This document shows, in pieces, positions 50,192-57,582 of a DNA stretch of 64,000 bases. Under the pieces are notes generated by a model, which saw nothing but the letters and a program-made list of their open reading frames with translations, had not been told where the DNA came from and ran no database searches. The DNA lies in assembly GCF_004570325.1 (NCBI RefSeq), contig NZ_SPQO01000020.1, positions 34,396-98,395 on the forward strand, given 5' to 3'. Every line of letters begins with the position of its first letter. The first letter of the stretch is position 1. Origin of the DNA: Mycobacterium sp. PS03-16. GTDB lineage: Bacteria > Actinomycetota > Actinomycetes > Mycobacteriales > Mycobacteriaceae. The translations under genes and the position numbers were made by a program.

Positions 50192-51028
50192 TTACTTCAG
50201 GCAGCTGCCGCCGTCGACGGGCAGGGTGACGCCGGTGATGTAGCGGGACTCGTCGGAGGCCAGGAACAGTACGGCGTTGGCGATGTCCTCGGGCTCGACC
50301 CAGCCGATGGGCAGCGTGTGCATCATCTGGCCGACGACCTTCATATCGTCCGGGCCCGGATTCTCCAGGTCGGGGCGGAACAGCTTCATGGTGCCCTCGT
50401 TCATGAACAGGGGCGTGTTGACGTTGGTCGGATGGACCGAGTTGACGCGCACGTTCTGGGCGCCCAGTTCGACGGCGAACGTGCGCATCAGGCCCACCAC
50501 ACCGTGTTTGGCGGCGACGTAGTGGCCGGTGTGCGGGTAGGCCTTGAGGCCGCCGACCGAGCTGGTCAGGATGATCGATCCGCCGCGGCCGCCCGCGAGG
50601 ATATGCGGCACACCGGCTTTCACCGTCTTCCAGACGCCGCTGAGGTTGATGTCGATCATGTCGGTCCAGTCGGGCTCGCTGGTCTTGTCCAGCGTGGCGC
50701 CGCCGTTCCCGATTCCCGCGTTGGCCACGATGATGTCGAGGCGGCCCAGCTGGTCGACGCCGGCGTCGACCGCGGACTTCAGCGCGTCGAAGTCGCGGAC
50801 GTCGACCTCCGCGGTATAAATCTGTCGGTTGAGGCCCTTGACCAGATCGGCGGTCTCCGCGAGGTCCTCGGGCGTCGACAGCGGGATCCGCACGCTGTCG
50901 ACCTGCCGGCAGATGTCGACGGCGATGATGTCGGCGCCCTCCTGCGCCAGCCGCACCGCGTGGGCGCGGCCCTGCCCGCGGGCCGCGCCGGTGATGAATG
51001 CGACCTTGCCTTCTACGCGTCCTGCCAT
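50192..51028 (-). CDS. Mycofactocin-coupled SDR family oxidoreductase
   Basis: A 278-aa short-chain dehydrogenase starting MAGRVEGKVAFITGAARGQG. After the IIAVDIC strand it carries the insertion (about 30 residues, including PLSTPEDLAETADLVK) that marks mycofactocin-associated SDRs, which keep NADH tightly bound and pass electrons to mycofactocin. Catalytic Ser is in LTSSVGGLKA and Tyr-x3-Lys in YVAAKHG; HPTNVNTPLF is the substrate loop. Family placement is from memory of the insertion pattern. A frame extension of 21 codons upstream was not used. Monocistronic: terminator behind, promoter region of 221 bases ahead. Confidence 0.88.
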   Translation of the reverse strand: MAGRVEGKVAFITGAARGQGRAHAVRLAQEGADIIAVDICRQVDSVRIPLSTPEDLAETADLVKGLNRQIYTAEVDVRDFDALKSAVDAGVDQLGRLDIIVANAGIGNGGATLDKTSEPDWTDMIDINLSGVWKTVKAGVPHILAGGRGGSIILTSSVGGLKAYPHTGHYVAAKHGVVGLMRTFAVELGAQNVRVNSVHPTNVNTPLFMNEGTMKLFRPDLENPGPDDMKVVGQMMHTLPIGWVEPEDIANAVLFLASDESRYITGVTLPVDGGSCLK

Positions 51029-51148
51029 GGTTCCTCGTTCCTCACTCGTGGTCGCGCCGCCGCTCGGGGTCGGTCTGCTGGGCACGTGCACAGCACTTTG
51101 TCATCGCGGCTCAATTGTGTCAACGGCACATTCAGAGGGAGCAATTTG

Positions 51149-51164
51149 TACTATCCGCTTAGTA
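51149..51164. promoter_or_regulatory. Weak palindrome upstream of the mycofactocin-type SDR
   Basis: TACTA and TAGTA arms around TCCGCT sit about 120 bases upstream of the SDR start in the largest AT-rich patch of that intergenic region. Nothing else recognisable is present between 51029 and 51249. Confidence 0.3.
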
Positions 51165-51249
51165 GAACGTCATTTCCGCGACGGCAGGCGGCACCGCACG
51201 AGAGAGGCACTGAGCGACGGTGACGAGGCGCGGGGTGGCGCGCGGCGGG

Positions 51250-51942
51250 TCAGGCGTGGGTGAAGCCGTGAGCGACGAAGTCCCAGACCTCGTCGGCGGT
51301 GATCGGGTGCACCGATCCGTCGTCGGAGCCGCCGCTGGACTGGGCGACGAACATGACCGTCTGCATCGTCATCGCCGCCATGCGCTTCGGATTGATGCCG
51401 TCGCGCAATTGGCCGGCGGCGCCGGCCTCTTCCATCAACTCGGTGAGCAGCGCGAGCAGCGGCGCGTGCGCGACCTTGACCTCGGACGGGTGGGAGACCA
51501 GAAGGCGTGGCGCGAAGTCGGTGAACAGCGGTCTCTTCGCGGCCGGATCGGGTCGTGAGGACTCGAAGAGCAGTTGAACGGCGACCTTGAGCCGCTCCAG
51601 CGGATCGGTGTGGCCGGCCGTGGCCGCACGGATCTGGTCGGCCGAGCGGCTGAGCGCGTCCTCGAACAGCGCCAGCAGCAGTTCGTGCTTACCGTCGAAC
51701 TGCAGATAGAAGCTCCGCAGCGACTGACGGGACCGGTCGACCACCTCTTGCACGGTGAAATCCGTGCTGCCCTTCTCGATGATGATCGCCTGCGCGGCGT
51801 CGAGGAACCGCTGCACGCGTTGAGCCGCGCGTAATTTGGCGGTCTTGATCGACCGCTCGACGGCCCGCTGCTTCCAGGCCGGCTCTTCGCTCGGCGTGCT
51901 CACCGGCTGCTCGAAGCCTGGCCCGTTGGGGAGAACATGCAT
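51250..51942 (-). CDS. TetR-family regulator, leading candidate for the TGAGAAT-box regulon
   Basis: A regulator of 230 residues from the ATG giving MHVLPNGPGFEQPV; the frame stays open to 51996. The helix-turn-helix spans RVQRFLDAAQAIIIEKGSTD, FTVQEVVDRSRQSLRSFYLQ and FDGKHELL. A ~45-residue charged leader precedes it, longer than usual for TetR. It is divergent from an acyl-CoA dehydrogenase/crotonase operon across the operator at 52025, the normal arrangement for an autoregulated TetR repressor responding to an acyl-CoA. Whether it acts at the other boxes is inference. Confidence 0.88.
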   Translation of the reverse strand: MHVLPNGPGFEQPVSTPSEEPAWKQRAVERSIKTAKLRAAQRVQRFLDAAQAIIIEKGSTDFTVQEVVDRSRQSLRSFYLQFDGKHELLLALFEDALSRSADQIRAATAGHTDPLERLKVAVQLLFESSRPDPAAKRPLFTDFAPRLLVSHPSEVKVAHAPLLALLTELMEEAGAAGQLRDGINPKRMAAMTMQTVMFVAQSSGGSDDGSVHPITADEVWDFVAHGFTHA

Positions 51943-52024
51943 GAACTGTACCGGAGAACGCCTGGGCATTGTGGTCCGAGCCCCCCTCGCGGCCAACGTG
52001 TCGGAGATTGTGCCTTCCTCATGA

Positions 52025-52041
52025 CGAGAATAGTATTCTCA
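52025..52041. promoter_or_regulatory. Operator palindrome of the TGAGAAT-N3-ATTCTCA family
   Basis: CGAGAATAGTATTCTCA contains a perfect 15-bp palindrome, GAGAATAGTATTCTC, identical to the one at 9432-9446 more than 42 kb away. It lies between the divergent TetR and acyl-CoA dehydrogenase genes. Confidence 0.8.
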
Positions 52042-52090
52042 CAACTAGCAATAGAGAAGCGTTTCCTCCGAGAGCAGACCCGGGAGTGCC

Positions 52091-53272
52091 GTGCAGCTGA
52101 CTTTCGACGCCGACGTCGAGTCCTTCCGGGCCGATTTCGTGGCATTCCTGGACGACAACCTGCCCGATGAGGCCACCGCGACGGAGCGGCCCGGTTCGAC
52201 CGCGCACATCCCGCAGTGGGCCCGACAGTGGCAACGCCTGCTGTTCGACAACGGGTGGTTGCTGCCCGGTCACCCTCCGGAGTTCGGGGGGCGCAACGCC
52301 GACCTGCTGCAGCAGTACGTCTACCAACTGGAGTTGTCGCGGCGCCGGATCTACCACAGCTTCAACCCACAGGGCGTCGGCATCATCGCCGCGTCGCTGA
52401 TCACCTTCGGAAGCCCTGAGCAGCAACAGAAGTGGGCGGTGCCGATCCTGCGCGCCGAGATCACCGCGGCGCTGGGCATGAGCGAACCGGGAGCCGGGTC
52501 CGACCTCGCCTCGCTGCGCACCCGTGCCGCGCGCTCACCCGATGCCGGTCACTTCGTCGTCAACGGTCAGAAGGTCTGGACGTCGGGGGCGCACGACGCC
52601 GACGTCATCCTGACGTTCGTGCGCACTGACCCGAACGCGGCCAAACACCGGGGCATCAGCGTGCTGATGATCCCGACCGACCTGCCCGGCGTGGTGCGCC
52701 GGCCGTTCGCCTCGATCTGCGGCCGTGACGACCTCGACTTCAACGAGGTGTTCTTCAACGACGTCGAGGTGCCCGCCGAGAACCTGATCGGACCGGAGAA
52801 CGACGGCTGGCGGGTGGCGAACGGGTCGCTCGGCCACGAGCGCACCATGTTGTGGCTGAGTTACGCCGACCGACTGCAGGATCTGATCGAGGACTTCCGG
52901 CCGGCGACGGAACTGGACTGCGACCGGTACGCGACGATGGTCATGGACACCATGGCGCTGCGGCTGCTCGGTTCGGTCGCGCTGGCCCGCGCTGCCCGGG
53001 GCGTCGAGGACGCCGCGGGGCTGTCGGTGCTCAAGCTGCTCGGCTCCGAGGCCGGCCAGGCCGCCACCGAACACGCGCTGAACGCCGTCGGCGCCGAGGG
53101 CCTGGCGCATCCGACGACCGTGGGGCCGTGGGCGCCGCTCAATCTGGACGCCCACTCGTGCGGCTGGTTCGAGCGCTACACCCGCAGCTTCGCCGGCACC
53201 ATCGCCGGAGGGACGTCGGAGATCCAGCGCAACATCATCGCCCAGCGGCTGCTCGGGTTGCCCCGGAACTAG
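52091..53272 (+). CDS. Acyl-CoA dehydrogenase
   Basis: A 393-aa single-chain acyl-CoA dehydrogenase. LGMSEPGAGSDLASLRTRAA and VVNGQKVWTSGAHDADV form the flavin/substrate loop, and IAGGTSEIQRNIIAQRLLGL ends the protein. As in the other long subunits here, Gly stands where medium-chain enzymes have the catalytic Glu before GTS, so the base must be elsewhere. The GTG start follows GGGAGTGCC. It forms an operon with the crotonase nine bases downstream and faces the TetR across a shared operator. Confidence 0.88.
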   Translation: MQLTFDADVESFRADFVAFLDDNLPDEATATERPGSTAHIPQWARQWQRLLFDNGWLLPGHPPEFGGRNADLLQQYVYQLELSRRRIYHSFNPQGVGIIAASLITFGSPEQQQKWAVPILRAEITAALGMSEPGAGSDLASLRTRAARSPDAGHFVVNGQKVWTSGAHDADVILTFVRTDPNAAKHRGISVLMIPTDLPGVVRRPFASICGRDDLDFNEVFFNDVEVPAENLIGPENDGWRVANGSLGHERTMLWLSYADRLQDLIEDFRPATELDCDRYATMVMDTMALRLLGSVALARAARGVEDAAGLSVLKLLGSEAGQAATEHALNAVGAEGLAHPTTVGPWAPLNLDAHSCGWFERYTRSFAGTIAGGTSEIQRNIIAQRLLGLPRN

Positions 53273-53281
53273 AGGAGACAC

Positions 53282-54064
53282 GTGTACATCGACTACGAGG
53301 TCGCCGATCGCATCGGCACCATCACGCTCAACCGGCCCGAAGCGGCCAACGCGCAGAACCCGGAGCTGCTCGACGAGCTGGACGCGGCCTGGACGCGGGC
53401 GGCCGAGGACCCGGAGGTGGTGGTGATCGTGCTGCGCGCCAACGGGAAACACTTCTCGGCCGGTCACGACCTGCGCGGCGGCGGTCCGGTCCCCGACAAG
53501 ATCACGCTCGAGTTCATCATCGCTCAGGAATCCAAGCGTTTCCTGGAGTACACGCTGCGGTGGCGCAACGTGCCCAAACCGTCGATCGCCGCGGTGCAGG
53601 GCCGCTGCATCTCGGGCGGGCTGATGCTGTGCTGGCCCTGTGATCTCATCGTGGCCGCTGACGACGCGCTGTTCTCCGACCCGGTGGCGCTGATGGGAAT
53701 CGGCGGCGTCGAATACCACGGCCACACCTGGGAACTGGGGCCGCGTAAAGCCAAGGAGATCCTGTTCACCGGGCGGCCGCTGACCGCCGAGGAGGCCGAG
53801 CGCACCGGGATGGTGAACCGCGTGGTACCCCGCGACGAGCTCGACACCCACACCCGCGCGCTGGCCGAGCAGATCGCGACCATGCATCCGTTCGCGCTGC
53901 GGCAGGCCAAGCGGGCGGTCAACCAGACCCTCGACGTGCAGGGCTTCTATGCCGCGATCCAGTCGGTGTTCGACATCCACCAGACCGGCCACGGCAACGC
54001 GCTGAGCGTCGGCGGATGGCCGGTGCTGGTCGACCTCGAGAACATGAAATCCAACGTCCAGTAG
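53282..54064 (+). CDS. Enoyl-CoA hydratase/isomerase (crotonase family)
   Basis: A 260-aa crotonase with ITLNRPEAANAQNPEL, KHFSAGHDLRGGG and AAVQGRCISGGLMLCWPCDLI (oxyanion hole). The following stretch VALMGIGGVEYHGHTWELGP is distinctive: the acidic residue usual for hydratases is replaced, so isomerase or another crotonase activity is possible. GTG start after GAGGAGACAC. It would process the product of the dehydrogenase upstream. Confidence 0.86.
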   Translation: MYIDYEVADRIGTITLNRPEAANAQNPELLDELDAAWTRAAEDPEVVVIVLRANGKHFSAGHDLRGGGPVPDKITLEFIIAQESKRFLEYTLRWRNVPKPSIAAVQGRCISGGLMLCWPCDLIVAADDALFSDPVALMGIGGVEYHGHTWELGPRKAKEILFTGRPLTAEEAERTGMVNRVVPRDELDTHTRALAEQIATMHPFALRQAKRAVNQTLDVQGFYAAIQSVFDIHQTGHGNALSVGGWPVLVDLENMKSNVQ

Positions 54065-54080
54065 CCCCCTGTACGCCATT

Positions 54081-54147
54081 CCGCGAGCGTGCGTGTCTGC
54101 ACACGACACGCCGCGGTCCTTCCAGCAGTTCACGCACGCTCACGCGG
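54081..54147. repeat. Left palindromic end of a gene cassette
   Basis: CCGCGAGCGTGCGTG opens the element and CACGCACGCTCACGCGG closes it, with an 11-bp perfect core (54085-54095 with 54131-54141). The outer 34 bases (54081-54114) recur inverted at 55147-55180 with three mismatches. The right arm overlaps the stop codon of the DUF559-like gene. Confidence 0.8.
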
Positions 54148-55036
54148 CCTGAGCGTGCCGAAGCTGCTGGTCGATCCGCGCGACGAAATCCCACGCGCGG
54201 TACCGGACGTCCTCGAAGACGATCGGGACGACCACCCAGCCGATGTCGAGTAACGCCGCGCTGCGTCGACGGTCCCGGCGCATGGCGTCCGGTCCGCTGT
54301 GCCAGTCGAGCCCGTCGTACTCGGCGGCAACGCGGTGGTCGGGCCACGCGAAGTCGAGGCGGCGCAGCTCGCCGTTCCCGTCGATGACCTCGTACTGCAG
54401 CTCAGGGGTCGGCAATCCGCCGTCGATCATGGCGAGCCGGGCCTCGCTCTCCATGGGCGACTCGGCTCGCCCGTCGGCCAGCGCGAGCAGGTTCCGGACT
54501 GCGACGATGCCGCGACGGCCGGCTTGTTGCGTTGCCGCACGCCACATCTCGCCATGACTGCACATTCCGCTGCGCAGGGCGGCGTCGAGGGTGGCCAGGG
54601 CCCGCGGTCGGCGCAGGCCGCGCGCTACTTCGACCGCGGTCCACGCCGGTGCGGTGGCAGGCCGCTCACCCGTCGACACGAGCGGCGCACCCTCGCGGCG
54701 GTGGACGACGAGACCGTCGACGGGACGCAGCTGATGGCCCATCGGGTTGAGCACATGCAGATCGCTCGGCTCTTCGGTGTCGAAACCGAACATCGCCGCT
54801 GCGGTCGCGAGGCAGATCGCGACGGTGGTGCCGCACGACAGGTCGAGCCCCCGCAGTCGCAGCAAGTCGATCGGCTCACCGAGGCAGTACACCCCCTGCC
54901 AGATCCGCTCGACGTACTTGGTCTTGACGACCGTCTCGAACTCGTACCTCGACACCACTGACAGAATCTGTTGACTCGTCGCCACCCCACCCTGGCGGTC
55001 GAAAAGCCGCTGCAGCACTGCATCCATAGCGGTCAT
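54140..55036 (-). CDS. DUF559/AbiEi-antitoxin-like protein with Vsr-type nuclease fold
   Basis: A 298-aa protein without relation to its catabolic neighbours. Residues ~10-55 form an AbiEi-like winged-helix region (GGVATSQQILSVV, FETVVKTKYVERIWQGVYCL). The C-terminal ~100 residues are a DUF559 domain of the very-short-patch-repair endonuclease fold: SPMESEARLAMIDGG, RRLDFAWPDHRVAAEYDGLDWH, with conserved Glu, Asp, and Glu-Tyr-Asp, then RDRRRSAALLDIGW. Such genes are multi-copy in many mycobacteria and have no proven function. Start MTAMDAVLQRLF; a frame extension of 25 codons was rejected. It is enclosed by inverted repeats, which suggests acquisition as a unit. Confidence 0.85.
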   Translation of the reverse strand: MTAMDAVLQRLFDRQGGVATSQQILSVVSRYEFETVVKTKYVERIWQGVYCLGEPIDLLRLRGLDLSCGTTVAICLATAAAMFGFDTEEPSDLHVLNPMGHQLRPVDGLVVHRREGAPLVSTGERPATAPAWTAVEVARGLRRPRALATLDAALRSGMCSHGEMWRAATQQAGRRGIVAVRNLLALADGRAESPMESEARLAMIDGGLPTPELQYEVIDGNGELRRLDFAWPDHRVAAEYDGLDWHSGPDAMRRDRRRSAALLDIGWVVVPIVFEDVRYRAWDFVARIDQQLRHAQAA

Positions 55037-55111
55037 GATCGATCGGATCGGACCGCGCAGGCAGCGGCGATTGCTCGCGCTGTGGATAGCCGCGCAGTTG
55101 TGCACAGTCAC

Positions 55112-55180
55112 CGGTGGGCGAGCGTGCGCTGCGCGTTGTCAATCTCGCGGCGTGTTGTGCGCAAACACGCACGCTCGCGG
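55112..55180. repeat. Right palindromic end of the DUF559 cassette
   Basis: GCGAGCGTGCG (55118) and CGCACGCTCGC (55168) are perfect 11-bp arms. The reverse complement of 55147-55180 matches 54081-54114 at 31 of 34 positions, so the two ends form terminal inverted repeats of a ~1.1-kb unit. No target-site duplication is evident. Confidence 0.8.
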
Positions 55181-55190
55181 AAAAAGGGAA

Positions 55191-56009
55191 TCAGAGGTTG
55201 GCGAGGCGGGGGGCCGAGCCGCGGGCCCGCAGCCCCGCACCGGCCCGGCGGGTGAGTTCCCGTGAGCTGCCGAGCAACCCGTCGAGCACCAGCACCCGCT
55301 TCACGTGCAGGGCGAACTCGTGCTCCTCGGTGAACCCGATGCCGCCGAGCACCTGCTGACAGTGCCTGGCCGCGGTCAGCGCCGCCTTGCCCGCGGCCGC
55401 CTTGGCCAGCAGCGCGGTCAGATCGGGGTTGTCGGCACTCGGCAGGCTCAGCGTCGCCTCCGCGCCCTCGATCGCCACCAGGGTCTCGGCGAGCCGGTGG
55501 CGCACGGCCTGGAAGCCCGCGATCGGCCGGCCGAACTGCACGCGGTCGAGCGCGTGCCGGCGGGCCAGGGCCAGCATCGCACGCGCCGCCCCGACCAGCC
55601 ACCAGCCGACGGCCACCCGCGCCTCGGCCACCCGGATCGGATAGCCCTCCTCCTCGCGGCGCAGCGGGAGTCCGCCCAGCGTCGGGTCCAGACTGGCCGG
55701 GCTGATGCGGTCCCACACCACCCAGGCGTTGCCGGCGTAGGGGAGCGGCAGTTCGACGGTGTCGCCGATCGTGTTGCCCGTCGCGTTGAGCACCACGTCA
55801 ACGAGAACTGATGCGTGCGAGCCGGTTTCGCCCAGCAGCCGGAACACCAGCGGCACCGCGACCTGGGGCATCTCGGTCAGCATCTCGGCCCAGCCGAGTT
55901 CGGTCAGCGCCGCGTCGAGTTCGGGGCCGGAAACCGACAGCATGGACTTGCGCAGACCGTCTTCGAGCAGGCCGAGCGACTCGGCGTCGGATCCGTGGAT
56001 CACGGTCAC
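55191..56009 (-). CDS. Acyl-CoA dehydrogenase, short subunit of a second two-subunit enzyme
   Basis: A 272-aa acyl-CoA dehydrogenase-like protein from the GTG that overlaps the long-subunit stop (GTGA). The C-terminal half has RVQFGRPIAGFQAVRHRLAE and VLGGIGFTEEHEFALHVKRV, matching the position of TWE in the short subunit at 10904-11716. Short length and coupling to a long subunit again point to an alpha2beta2 dehydrogenase. Last gene of the Rieske operon; the right end of the DUF559 cassette lies ten bases beyond its stop. Confidence 0.86.
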   Translation of the reverse strand: MTVIHGSDAESLGLLEDGLRKSMLSVSGPELDAALTELGWAEMLTEMPQVAVPLVFRLLGETGSHASVLVDVVLNATGNTIGDTVELPLPYAGNAWVVWDRISPASLDPTLGGLPLRREEEGYPIRVAEARVAVGWWLVGAARAMLALARRHALDRVQFGRPIAGFQAVRHRLAETLVAIEGAEATLSLPSADNPDLTALLAKAAAGKAALTAARHCQQVLGGIGFTEEHEFALHVKRVLVLDGLLGSSRELTRRAGAGLRARGSAPRLANL

Positions 56010-57130
56010 TCCTTTCCGAGGTCGAGCAGGCGCCGGGCGATGATGTTGCGCTGCACCTCGGCCGTGCCGCCGTAGATGGTGGCCGCCCGCGAGTACAGAT
56101 ACTCGGTCCGCCACGGCGTGTCGTCGAGCTCGATGACGCCCGGCAACAGATCGCGTGCGGTGTCGTAGAGGCGCTGTTCGGCGGCGGCGAGCAGCACCTT
56201 GTCGATCGACGTCTCGGGACCCAGCTTCTCCCCGTTGCCCAGCCGGTGCTGGGTGGCGCGCGACCGGCAGCGCAGCGTGTGCAGGGCCAGATACGCCTCA
56301 CCCATGTCGGAGTCCACCGCCTGCCCCTGCCTCTTGACATCCTCGATCAGCGCGTCGAACCGCGAGTACAGGTAGGCGATGCGCTGCCAGAAGCACGTCG
56401 AGCGCTCGTAGGGCAGCAGATCCATCGCCAGCTTCCAGCCGTCGCCCGGCCCGCCGAGCATCCGGTCCGCGGGCACCTCGACATCGTCGAAGTACACCTC
56501 GCAGAATTCGTCGACGCCGTGCATGGTGCGCAACGGCCGGACCGTGATGCCGGGAGTGTCCAGGTCGACGAAGAACGCGGTGATCGCGTCGTGATTCGGC
56601 ACGTCCGGCCCACCGGTGCGGGTCAGCAGGATGCACCGGGAGGCGTACTGCGCGAAGCTGGTCCACACCTTCTGGCCGTTGATCACCCAGGCGTCGCCCC
56701 GCGGCACGGCGCGCGTGGTCAGCGACGCCAGATCACTGCCCGAGCCGGGTTCGGAGAAGCCCTGACACCACGTCTCCTTCCCGGACAGCAGCTTCGGCAC
56801 CATCTCGGCGGCCAGTTCGGGGCGCGCGTAGTCGATCAACGTCGGGGTGAGCGTGTCGAGCATCGAGTACGGCCCCGGGTGGTCGATGCCGCGGCCGACG
56901 ATCTCCTCGCCGACGATCGCGCGCAGGATGTCCGGACCGCCGAGCCCGCCCGCCGACTCCGGCCACCCGTAGCGCATCCACCCCGCGTCGTACAACGCTG
57001 CGAGCACCCGACGGTGTTGGGCCTGATGGGCGTCGAGCGACGCGTCCCCCTCGGGCGGGGTCAGATCGTTCTCGTCGAGCCAATCCAGCAGCGCGGTGCG
57101 GAACGCGGCGGGCTCATGCAGATCGGTCAT
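56006..57130 (-). CDS. Acyl-CoA dehydrogenase, long subunit of a second two-subunit enzyme
   Basis: A 374-aa acyl-CoA dehydrogenase with WCQGFSEPGSGSDLASLTTR, VINGQKVWTSFAQYASRC, and IYGGTAEVQRNIIARRLLDL at the end, where Gly again replaces the medium-chain catalytic Glu. It is joined by ATGA to the NTF2-like gene upstream and by GTGA to its short partner downstream. It would oxidise an acyl-CoA derived from the product of the Rieske oxygenase operon. Confidence 0.88.
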   Translation of the reverse strand: MTDLHEPAAFRTALLDWLDENDLTPPEGDASLDAHQAQHRRVLAALYDAGWMRYGWPESAGGLGGPDILRAIVGEEIVGRGIDHPGPYSMLDTLTPTLIDYARPELAAEMVPKLLSGKETWCQGFSEPGSGSDLASLTTRAVPRGDAWVINGQKVWTSFAQYASRCILLTRTGGPDVPNHDAITAFFVDLDTPGITVRPLRTMHGVDEFCEVYFDDVEVPADRMLGGPGDGWKLAMDLLPYERSTCFWQRIAYLYSRFDALIEDVKRQGQAVDSDMGEAYLALHTLRCRSRATQHRLGNGEKLGPETSIDKVLLAAAEQRLYDTARDLLPGVIELDDTPWRTEYLYSRAATIYGGTAEVQRNIIARRLLDLGKE

Positions 57131-57582
57131 CCCGCTTCCGGCCTCCCGATCGCGTGCGGACGGCCGTGGTCGTGGTCACCGCTGCGCCGGATGAACGTCA
57201 TGGCCCGGGTCTTGAGCCGCCACCCGTCCTCGGTGCGGAGGTAGGTGTCGCGGTAGTAGCCGATCCGCATGTCGTGCTGCGAGTGCTCGATGAAGCACAG
57301 CGGCTGGGTCCCGGAAGCCGTGTCGGCGCCCTCGACCAGGTCGACCAGCGCGGTGCCGGTGAGGAACAGGCCCTTCGGGGCGGCGTCGACCAGCACCGGG
57401 AACCGGTTGAGCGTATAGGTCTCGCCGAACGCGCTGTAGGTGCCGTCGGGGGTGAACACGCTGATCAACCCGTCGATGTCGAGCTGGGTGATCGTCACCG
57501 CGTACTTCGCGAGGAGCTGCTGGATCTCCACCAGGTCCTCGGTGCGGGTCGGGGCCGGAGGCCGGTCAGTTGTGGATGTCAT
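57127..57582 (-). CDS. SnoaL/NTF2-like protein
   Basis: A 151-aa protein of the NTF2-like (SnoaL/ring-hydroxylating dioxygenase beta-like) alpha+beta cone fold: residues ~18-40 are the first helices (EIQQLLAKYAVTITQLD), then SVFTPDGTYSA, and DTYLRTEDGWRLKTRAMTF at the end. The fold is used by isomerases, dehydratases and by beta subunits of Rieske dioxygenases. Its presence in an operon with a Rieske alpha subunit makes the last role worth considering, though five genes separate function from proof. It starts inside the end of the amidohydrolase gene (17-base overlap). Confidence 0.82.
   Translation of the reverse strand: MTSTTDRPPAPTRTEDLVEIQQLLAKYAVTITQLDIDGLISVFTPDGTYSAFGETYTLNRFPVLVDAAPKGLFLTGTALVDLVEGADTASGTQPLCFIEHSQHDMRIGYYRDTYLRTEDGWRLKTRAMTFIRRSGDHDHGRPHAIGRPEAG

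Noticed and set aside
54140..55036. Antitoxin half of a type IV toxin-antitoxin pair
   Set aside because: There is an AbiEi-like N-terminal region, but no AbiEii-type nucleotidyltransferase toxin gene adjoins it.
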